64,000 nucleotides of DNA, from contig NC_068915.1 in the NCBI RefSeq assembly GCF_023091745.1, forward strand, positions 55,858,001 through 55,922,000. Direction: 5' to 3'. This document shows, in pieces, positions 35,968 to 44,242 of this stretch. Position numbers and translations under genes: made by a program. The DNA comes from Budorcas taxicolor (lineage: Eukaryota > Chordata > Mammalia > Artiodactyla > Bovidae). Below the pieces are notes generated by a model. That model saw nothing but the letters and a program-made list of their open reading frames with translations, was not told the DNA's origin and did no database searches. Every line of letters begins with the position of its first letter. Position 1 is the stretch's first letter.

Positions 35968-36941
35968 CAGCTCCTCCATTCATCTGTCAGTGGACATCTA
36001 TTCTGCTTCCATGCTCTAGCCTTTGTAAATAATGCTGCACTGATCATTGGAGTACATGTGTCTTTTTCAATTTTGGTTTCCTCAGGGTATATGCCTAGTA
36101 GCAGGATCACTGGGTCATATGGTGGTTTTATTCCTAGTTTTTTAAGGAATCTCCATACTGTCTTCCATAGTGGCTGTATCAATTACATCCCCACCAACAG
36201 TGCAAGAGGGTTCCCTTTTCTCCACACCCAGCATTTATTGTTTGTGGACTTTTTGTTGATGGTCATTCTGACTGGTTTGAGGTGATAGCTCATTGTAGCT
36301 TTGATTTGCATTTCTCTAATAATGAGTGATGTTGAGTATCTTTTCATGTGTTAGTTAGCCATCTGTATGTCTTCTTTGGAGAAATGTCAGTTTAGGTCTT
36401 TTTCCCACTTTTTGATTTTTTTTTTTTTCCTGGTATTGATTTGTATGAGCTGTTTGTATAATTTGGAAATTAATCCTTTATCATTTGCTGTTATTTTCTC
36501 CCATTCTAAGGGTTGTCTCTTTACCTTGTTTATAATTTCCTTTGCTGTGCAAAAGCTTTTAAGTTTAATTAGGTTCCACTTGTTTATTTTGTTTTTATTT
36601 CCATTATTCTAGGAGTTATTTCCAACATTCTACCTTCCAGCTCACTTATCCATTCTTTTGCCTCAGATATTCTGCTATTGATTCCTTCTAGAATATTTTT
36701 AATTTCAGTAATTGTGTTATTTGTCTCTGTTTATTCTTTAATTCTTCTAGGTCTTTGTTAATTTATTCTATCATTTTCTCAATTCTATTTTCAAGGTTTT
36801 GGGTCATCTTTACTACCATTATTATCTTTGTTGTTTGGATGAGGCATCCTGCATAGGGTGCTGCTGGCAGTTGGGTGATGCTGGATCTTGTGTACAAGTG
36901 GTTGCCTTTGTGGGAGTTCTCACTAATTAATACTCCCTAGG

Positions 36942-37500
36942 CTGAAATTAAAAGACGCTTACTCCTTGGAAAAAAACTTATGACCAACCTAGATAGCATA
37001 TTCAAAAGCAGAGACATTACTTTGCCAACAAAGGTCCATCTAGTCAAGGCTATGGTTTTTCCTGTGGTCATGTATGGATGTGAGAGTTGGACTGTGAAGA
37101 AAGCTGAGCACCGAGGAATTGATGCTTTTGAACTGTGGTGTTGGAGAAGACTCTTGAGAGTCCCTTGGACTGCAAGGAGATCCAACCAGTCCATTCTGAA
37201 GGAGATCAGCCCTGGGATTTCTTTGGAAGGAATGATGCTAAAGCTGAAACTCCAGTACTCTGGCCACCTCATGTGAAGAGTTGACTCATTGGAAAAGAGT
37301 CTGATGCCGGGAGGGATTGGGGGCAGGATGAGAAGGGGATGACCGAGGATGAGATGGCTGGATGGCATCACCGACTGGATGGACGTGAGTCTGGGTGAAC
37401 TCCGGGAATTGGTGATGGACAGGAGGCCTGGCGTGCTGAGATTCATGGGGTCGCAAAGAGTCAGACACGACTGAGCGACTGAACTGTACTGACTGAACTG
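36942..37500 (+). mobile_element. BovB 3' fragment
   Basis: The plus strand runs from EIKRRLLLG-like sequence to the 3' tail (ACTGTACTGACTGAACTGA). The frame is open for 98 codons at 36980-37276 and then broken. It is nested in the 5' part of the fourth L1. Confidence 0.93.
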
Positions 37501-37924
37501 ATATATATTAAAGATTAACTACAATTGGAAAAGAACAGTAGGAAAAGCAAATAAAAGAATAAATGTAGAAAAAATAGTACATTTTAAAAATGTGAAAGTT
37601 AAAAGGAAAAAACAAAAGGCAAACCCCACAGAACCACATAATGCCCAATGTAGAGGCAGAAATATATAAAAGAAAAAAGGGGGATTAAAAGAAAACTCAA
37701 AACTTAAATGGATTTATATAGCTTAAATAGTACTAATAAAATCAACAACTACAACAACAGTGAAAAAAGGGATAAAAAGGAAGAAAAAATCCAGAAGCAA
37801 CTACAGAACAAGTCAAAATATAAGAATAATAAATGTTTTTCTTGAGTCTTCTGCTGTCAGAGACTTGCTGTCCATCTCACCTCCCTAGGAGGCCCTCCAA
37901 CACTGGGCTGGTCTCTGGACCTGC

Positions 37925-38480
37925 TGTGCCAGTGGAGAAGGAATTCATAGGGCCTGGACTCCATCTTAGGCCTGTTCATGCTGATCATGCTTGGCCACCT
38001 TTCCAATGGACTCTGAACACTGTGTTTAGTGCCTATGAAAACAAGAACAGAAGGATAAGACCCCCTCCAGACAGGGGAACCTTGAAGATCGTATCTAGGT
38101 TACTCATCACATAAGACAAAACATACACTAATCACCCCTTCCTCCAGACATGCCATAAATTTTTCTGTATCTATTGGAGTGTAACCTCGGGTTTATTGAT
38201 TATTGGCTAATTGTTTGACTGTTTGTGCACATGAGCACATAGCACGTGAATGATGGGGTTATTGGGATTGTATTTTCCTTGGTTTATGTAAGTCTCAAGG
38301 AATTTGGAGTGATGGGTTCAGACACATACACATGTGGTATAAAAGATTTTCACAAATGCTGGTTGGGGTCCTTGGCTGAGAGGAGACTCTTCCTTGGGCC
38401 CGCCGATGTAATAAACCACACTCCACTATCTGCATTGTCCTTCTGAATAAGTGTGTTTCCCGGAACACGTGGCTACAGCA
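37925..38480 (+). mobile_element. Solo LTR with intact TATA and poly(A) signals
   Basis: A typical retroviral LTR of about 550 bp. TATAAAA lies at 38338-38344 and AATAAA at 38410-38415, 72 bp downstream, followed by a U5-like end (GTGGCTACA). The sequence looks little decayed and resembles a common bovine LTR family (BTLTR1-like, from memory). No retroviral coding sequence borders it. The exact ends and a TSD could not be fixed. Confidence 0.8.
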
Positions 38481-38889
38481 CCAGCAACTCAGACTCTAAT
38501 CTGGTCCTACTCATGTATGTTCTTGCCTCCATTGTCCACAGCTCTCAGAACTAGTGCTGTTTCTTTTGTAGGAACACTCGTTGTCCTTTTATATAATCCA
38601 CAGACACAGTTGCCTAGTTGAACGTGTGGATTTAATCTGCAGTTTGTACAGCTGGTGGGAAGGTTTGGGGTCCTCTTCCTTAGCCACACTGCCCCTGGGT
38701 TTCAACTGTTTCTTTATCTCTACCTCCACATGTGAGTCATCCACAGGGGTTTGCTCCTGAGGCTGCCCTGGAGTACTTGGGTCTGTTCCAGTGAGGGGCA
38801 GGTGTTGAGGTGATACAGCTGCTTAGGTCACAGGGTCCCAGGCAGCATAAGGTACTCAGGGGAGCCAGCAGCTAAGGCAGCAGGAAATA

Positions 38890-39022
38890 CGGTGCTCTGG
38901 AAAAGCATGGCAACCCACTCCAGTATTCTTGCTTGGAGAATTCCATGGATAGAGAAGCCTGGCAGGCCACAGTCCACAGGGTTGCAGTGTCAGACACAGC
39001 TGAAGCGACCCTGCATGCATGG
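38890..39022 (+). mobile_element. BOV-A monomer fragment
   Basis: The plus strand shows GCATGGCAACCCACTCCAGT to GTCAGACACAGCTGAAGCGA. It lacks the tRNA-derived head and is nested in the 5' UTR of the fourth L1. Confidence 0.85.
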
Positions 39023-39036
39023 ATGTTGAACTTTTT

Positions 39037-39512
39037 TAGCCTCTGGCAGCTCTGTCTCGGTGGGGATCATGCATGGAGGTGCCACAGTTGCTTGGATCAT
39101 GGGGACCCTGGCAATGCCAGCTACATAAGAGCACCAGCGGTTATTGTCACAGAAGATATAGCACTATTAGGGCTTTTTCTAACCTGTGACAGCTCTGCCC
39201 CAGTGAGAACTGAGTGAGAAGGTGGTGCAGCTGCTTGGGTCATGGGGATCCTGGCAGCACCAAGTGTGCAGGGACATAAACTGGCTCAGCCACAGAAACT
39301 ATGGCCCTATCAGAGCGTTTTTCTAGCCTCTGGCAGCTGGCGATCAGAAGGCCTCTTTAGCTGGTCCTTCTCTGTTGCTCTGCCCATTTAGGCCTTTAAA
39401 GGTCTCCCCTGGCTGGGGTCCTTCTCTGTTGCTCATCGTGTCAGGCCCTTAAAGGGGCCCCCGGCTGGGGTCCTACTGTGCTGTTAGATGGGTCAGGTGC
39501 TTAAAGGGCCAG
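39037..39512. repeat. Degenerate tandem modules in L1 5' UTR
   Basis: Two repeat scales are visible. About 145 bp modules start at the GGCAGCTCTG/GACAGCTCTG motif near 39045 and 39187, with a third partial module near 39334. Three units of 52-54 bp follow, starting GGTCCTTCTCT, GGTCCTTCTCT and GGTCCTACTGT at 39363, 39417 and 39469. Repeated 5' UTR units are known as promoter monomers in some mammalian L1s; no such role is shown here. Confidence 0.75.
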
Positions 39513-40254
39513 TCTCTCTGTTCAACTGTCCCTGCCCCTGTGGGAGGAGAGAGAGGCTACAGTGATGGCTCCAACCCCTATGCATGACTTGGCAGTATCA
39601 CATTACCTCCACGGCTGCCTGGTTTTCCTCTACAGGCCTTTTCCACCACAATCTCCTCGCTCATGTCTCCTCAGGCTGTGTCCCTGAAGTCAACAACAGA
39701 CCTCACCCTGGGATTGTTCCACAATCCCTATGCTCCAGCTCCCAGCTGCTCTGCCTTTTTGGGGACCCAAGTCCCTGTCCATATGGCTGCAACAGAGATT
39801 GTGTGAGTCTCATTCCATTTAGACTGTTGCAGATCAGCTGCTTCACTCTCAGCCTCAAATGTTTCTTGTCTGTCCCAAACCTATGCCCCTATGTGGGGAT
39901 TGGACCCCTGCTTCAGTTTCCCCCACCCGCCAAGGGTACGTTCAGTCCTATGAATTCTCCTCTTTCTCCCCCTACTTCCTTTGTTCTACCGAGTTTTGCA
40001 TTATTCTTTTCCAGTGGGGAGGTACTCCTGCCCACTCTCAGCTGGTGTTCTGCAAGCTCTTTCTTCTCTGAAGGTGTATTCCTAATGTATCTCTCAAGAG
40101 AGATCTTCTCCTCCACCATCTTGTTCTCTAGCCCATTTTATTTTTAGTGGCTCTCAGTGGTTGTGCTAAGACCGGTCGGTGTCCTAATGGGGAGGATCTC
40201 AGTCAGTACCCAAATTCAGGCTGATTGGAAACCAGACATTCAGGCAGCAGTTTA

Positions 40255-41500
40255 GGTATGTAAATACATACCATCCTGTGGAAACACAAGCACAGTCCCT
40301 GCTGGTCACCAGAATCAGGTGATCTGTAGGTGTCCCTGGATGGCAGTTGCAGAAATCAGGATTCCAAATAAGGATATAAGCTACTCTCCAAGAGATACTT
40401 ATGAGGTTTATTGGGACAGAGGAAGAGCACAAAGATTGTGTCCCCCAATCTGTGTTCCCTGGAAGGGCCTCCTTAGGTCCTTAGTTGCATGCCAACCAGA
40501 AGCCTGCCTGCCTCCCACCAGCCCTACCCTGGCCAAAGCTCCAGGATAAGAAACAGGACTCTTTTACAGAAAGACTGGGGGCATTTTCAAGTCTGTTGTT
40601 TTTATTATGCCCTGAGGGTGGTAGCCTGCCAGTCTCTATAATTGTTACAAATCCCATGGGCATAAGCACAGCCCCTTTGGTCACTGGCCAGGCAATCAAG
40701 AGATCCCCTGGTAAGAGTCACAAATACCAAGGAACAAGGTATAAAAACTGTGGCACTAGGTGCATGTAAAAGCTCTTTCCCACCCCACCCCCATCCACCC
40801 ACTAGGAGGTACTAAAACTTTGGAGTACAGTCATGAGGAAGTATGAAGGTAGTATCTGACCTCCAATTTCTCTTTCAAAAATTACAGTCAACCCTTTAGA
40901 TATGTGTCTAGTTTAGAAGCCTACTCCTCAGATGTCATCTGTGATAGTAAGCTAACTGATCACTTTCACAGATTCAACTCCTGTATCTGTTGCCTCTTGC
41001 TGTGCCAGGGGTGGGATTCAGGGGCGGAGGGATGGGGTGGGTGTGGGGATAGCTGTTTAAGAACTCTTTCTCCATTGGTCATAGTCCTATGACACCCATG
41101 AACATAAGTCCTACTGACTATCAGAATTAAGTGATGTCAGGTGTTCACAGCTATAAAAATCAGCAGCAAAAAAAAGAAAAAATCTCTCCTTTCTGAGAAA
41201 TACTGGTGAGCTATTGAAAGGTAGAAGGAGAGTGCATAGATTGTGTTCATGAGGCTCTTTTCTCTGAAAAGTTTCCCATAGGTCCCTAGTTGTGGGCAAA
41301 ACTAGAAGACTGCCCCTGAGGATGAAGCACCAGCATAATTGTCTTCCTTCACAGATAGAGTGAGGGTATATTTCAGTCTGTCTGTGCAGTCCCTTGGAAG
41401 TGGTAGTCAGCCCAGAACTCTGATTGTTATGGTCCCATGGGACTTAGGATTGCAAGTCCTCATGGCCTCCAGAGCCAGATGATTAAAAGGCATGCCAGGG
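40255..41500. repeat. Four degenerate 0.35-0.44 kb modules, ancient L1 5' UTR
   Basis: A block containing a CC/AGAATCAGGTGATCTG-like core recurs near 40303, 40679, 41117 and 41464. Each block is preceded by a CCCATGGGAC/CATGAAC-like segment and followed by a GGTGTCC-like one. Spacings are 376, 438 and 347 bp. The retroviral copy at 41512 interrupts the fourth module, and module sequence resumes after it at about 42900 (ACACCAGACACACAAAAGCT). Confidence 0.7.
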
Positions 41501-41977
41501 GCAGCTTCAAAAACGGGCACTACATCACTTGGCACCACTGGCATAATGCTCAAAGTAGAAGCCTCGATTAATTTTACAAGACAAGCTTTAAACGATAGTA
41601 TGATGGGAATTGCTGCCTTAAAATCAGAACAGGCTTTAATGTGCAAATCTCTAATCCAAAATAGAATGGCATTAGATATATCAACAGCAGCACAAGGAGG
41701 AACCTGTGCCATAATTCATATAGAATGTTGTGGATGTATACCTGATTACTTACAAAAGCTGTCTGATTCACTTCAAGATCTGAAAAGTCAAGTCCAGGCA
41801 ATGGCTGATTCCACTCCTCCTTTTGGGACTGCCTTATGGAACTGGATATCAACTTCCATTTGGTGGAAACCCCTGATCCTGATCAGAAGACTTATTGTGC
41901 TCTTATTGCTTTCTGACCCTTGTATTCTAAATTGTCTCCCTTGCTTTGTAATGTCTCTCATGCTGTGCTGTGCTTAG
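41492..41977 (+). pseudogene. ERV envelope transmembrane subunit remnant
   Basis: The frame covers the heptad region, the short segment before the disulphide loop and a CX6CC motif (near codons 80-88), typical of gammaretrovirus-like envelope TM subunits. A tryptophan-rich pre-membrane stretch and a hydrophobic membrane anchor follow. The surface subunit, signal peptide and start are absent, and the first codons belong to flanking L1. The frame ends in a SINE from about 41966. It is an old truncated remnant and is not expected to be functional. Confidence 0.8.
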
Positions 41978-42180
41978 TCGCTCAGTCGTGTCTGACTCTT
42001 TGCAACCCAATGCACTGCCACCTGCCAGGCTCCTCTGTCCATGGGGATTCTCCAGGCAGTAATACTGGAGTGAACAGCCATGCCCTCCTCCAGGGGATTT
42101 TCCCAACCTAGGGATCGAACCCACATCTCCTGCACTGCAGGTGGCTTCTTTACCATCTGAGTCATCAGAGAAGCCCAGTG
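41966..42180 (-). mobile_element. Bov-tA type SINE inside ERV copy
   Basis: Minus-strand SINE from TTAGTCGCTCAGTCGTGTCT to the inverse head (ATCTGAGTCATCAGAGAAGC). Similar flanks (TGTCTCTCA and TGTCTCACA) suggest an imperfect TSD. ERV sequence resumes after it. Confidence 0.88.
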
Positions 42181-42859
42181 TCTCACATAGAAGCTATCAA
42201 ACAGAATTACAGAAATGGAGCCTAGGATGATATACAAAGGTCCACTAGATCAACCCACTGGTGGAGACCTAACTGCCATCTCCTATCGACACCCTTAAAC
42301 AGCTCGAATAAGCCAGATCAGTCATCCCCTCTTTTCCCATAATGGCAATTAGAGTCTCCATCTCTAAAGGGAATATTGAGATAGAAATTTCTACGTAGTC
42401 AGTGTAGGACTCTGAGACCTAGGTGGTGTTTTCAATAAACATCTCGCTCACTTAGCCTAAAGTTATACCCTTTGTCCTGAATTCCTGAAATGTGTCTTTG
42501 GTCTGGTAAATTATCAGCACTGAGATCCAGGGAAGGGCAGTAATTAACTTCTGTTCCATGTGCCTGAGAGAAAAACAACTGGTGATCATTAATTTTTAGC
42601 CTATATATCTGGTCCTTTGTGAAATGGCCAGGGGGCATGAAAAAGTGTGGTGACTTAATCCAGGGATCAAGAGAAGCCATAAAGATGTTAAGCATCTTGA
42701 CCTTTAAACTGATTGGATAAAAATGATGTATTTAAGGACAAGAACCAACCAAATGTACAGATTAATACTGGTAAAGATATAAAACTAATCCCTGCCTTGT
42801 GGAAGACTCTTTACCCCTCTCAGTGTCTGTTCTGAGAGTTTTGTACTTGCCCTCTCTTT

Positions 42860-42865
42860 AATAAA
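42860..42865 (+). promoter_or_regulatory. Polyadenylation signal AATAAA of the ERV copy
   Basis: AATAAA lies 16 bases before the start of the A tract at 42882. That spacing is normal for cleavage and supports an RNA intermediate. Confidence 0.8.
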
Positions 42866-43207
42866 TCCTATTCCCTTGCTGAAAAAAAAAAAACAAAAAA
42901 ACTGGGACACCAGACACACAAAAGCTCTACTCTTTGAGATTCTTGTGCTCTGGATCATGGCAGAGGAAAAGCATGATGATGATGCCCCTGGCAGGTGGAG
43001 AACATGTCGATGGAAAACAGATACCTAAGATGGCACCTGCCAGCTTGAACAAAGCATAGGGAAAAAGTATAGATAGCATCTGCTATCTATAGAAAAATAC
43101 TGTGCCTGTTGGCCAGTATGAGGCAGAGTGAGAACGCGAAGGCGGTGCCTGCCAGCCAGCAGGCCCCTAGATGTGTTCTAAATTAGATGCATGCCCCTCA
43201 GGTCAAC

Positions 43208-43567
43208 TATTTTTTTTTACTTTTTAAAAATAATTTTATTTATTTGGCTGTGCTGGGTCCTTGATGCTACAACAGGCCTTTTTTCTAGTTATGGTGAGCC
43301 GGGGATACTCTAGTTGAAATACACAGGCTTCTCATTGTGGTGGCTTCTCCTGTTGCTGAGCACAGGCTCTAGAGTAAATGGGCTTCAGTAGAGAAGTGCA
43401 AGGGCTCATTAGTTATGGTTTCTGGCCTTTAAAGCACAGGCTCAATAGCTATGGCACACAGGCTTAGTTGCTGCAGGGTATGTGCTGTCTTCCCGCATCA
43501 AGGATTGAACCCATGTCTCCTGTACTGACAGACAGGTTCTTCACCACTGAGCCACCAGGGAAGCCCC
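43208..43567 (-). mobile_element. CHR-type tRNA-derived SINE with TSD
   Basis: On the plus strand it opens with a T run and TTTATTTATTTGGCTGTGCT and ends with the inverse of a tRNA-Glu-like head (CACTGAGCCACCAGGGAAGC). CAGGTCAAC at 43199-43207 and 43568-43576 flanks it. This cetartiodactyl SINE type differs from Bov-tA by its long middle part. It is inserted in the ancient L1 5' UTR. Confidence 0.87.
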
Positions 43568-44242
43568 CAGGTCAACACTTTAAAATTAGCAAATGAGCCC
43601 CATTCACATGAATCTGAGTACTCTTGATTGTCTGCTTCTGTACTGGATCCTGGGGCAAATGAATCCAAGCACACTGCCCTTTAAGAGCTGTTTTTCAGAT
43701 TGCTGTGAACTGAGGGTCTTACGGACTCAAGCCTGGTTAGTTTTCAAAGGTAAATATTTTGGTGGCTCATCTCCCAAGTGCAGGTCTTAAAAGTTGGGGT
43801 GCCTGATTCAAAACATTCAAACCCTTTGCTCTTAAGGAAGAAGCTCTGGATTTTGAGTTCCCTCCCAGTTGTGGGATGCTACATGGTGGTTGGGATTTTT
43901 TTATGAGATGTATAGGAATCTTAAGGTGGATCTTTTCTTGTTTACCAGATGTATAGGAATTGCTCAGTTTTTAGGTTTTTCTTGGAGGAAATTGTGCCAT
44001 ACATAGCTACAGATTCAGTGTGTCTACAGCAGGAGGTGAGTGTACAATCTTCCTATGTAACCATCTTAAGCTAGAACCCTATTGCCATACTCTTAACCTT
44101 GCTTCATTCCCATGCTTTGTGACAACCTTTGTCCCCTTTCCCTTGAAACGAGTTCCTTTTGTACTGTGAGTCCTATGTGTGAAGCCTTTGAAATTACGTT
44201 ATGCTGATAATCTTCCCAAATGTTCTTGACTCTGCAAGTCAC

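Larger units (their letters stand above)
35385..40129 (-). mobile_element. Fourth L1, internally deleted
   Basis: It starts with the inverse of a ruminant L1 3' UTR (35385-35830) and the ORF2 C-terminus, then jumps near 36612 to the ORF1/5' region. It ends in a GC-rich 5' UTR whose last bases read CTCCACCATCTTGTTCTC (the inverse of an L1 start). A 10 bp repeat AGCCCATTTT at 35375-35384 and 40130-40139 flanks it. Most of ORF2 is missing. Nested in it are a BovB piece, a solo LTR and a SINE fragment. Confidence 0.82.
41512..42893 (+). mobile_element. Poly(A)-tailed copy of an ERV env-to-LTR transcript
   Basis: Class I ERV transmembrane env sequence is followed by a U3-R-like region with TATAAAA at 42778-42784 and AATAAA at 42860-42865. 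The sequence stops about 16 bases after the signal and passes into 12 A residues (42882-42893), as for a processed mRNA. Imperfect direct repeats (AAAAACGGGCAC near 41506; AAAAACTGGGACAC near 42896) and resumption of L1 5' UTR on both sides support L1-type retroposition. A SINE splits it. Only the 3' end of the virus is present. Confidence 0.72.
12646..44095 (-). mobile_element. Ancient near-full-length L1 expanded by nested insertions
   Basis: Reading left to right gives, in collinear order, the inverse of L1 3' UTR (12646-12720 and 13223-13700), ORF2 (13700-22860), the ORF1 region (25527-26186) and a long 5' UTR (33653-33954, 35327-35384, 40140-41511, 42894-43207, 43577-44095). The L1 pieces sum to about 7.4 kb, the normal size of a full-length L1. 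The 5' end reads GTAACCATCTTAAGCTAGAA, the inverse of a common L1 start. Possible diverged TSDs match at 11 of 15 positions (12631-12645, CATACCTATAATCTT; 44096-44110, CATACTCTTAACCTT). ORF2 and ORF1 are destroyed by stops. Confidence 0.8.

Noticed and set aside
35839..36285. 148-codon plus-strand frame with alternating Val/Cys and Tyr/Ile
   Set aside because: Produced by the TA/TG microsatellite and antisense L1 ORF2.
39584..40147. 187-codon plus-strand frame as a possible host gene
   Set aside because: It lies antisense to the GC-rich 5' UTR of the fourth L1, has low-complexity Ser/Pro/Cys content and no start context or domain.
41574..41852. 92-codon minus-strand frame
   Set aside because: Shadow of the plus-strand env remnant; no motif of its own.
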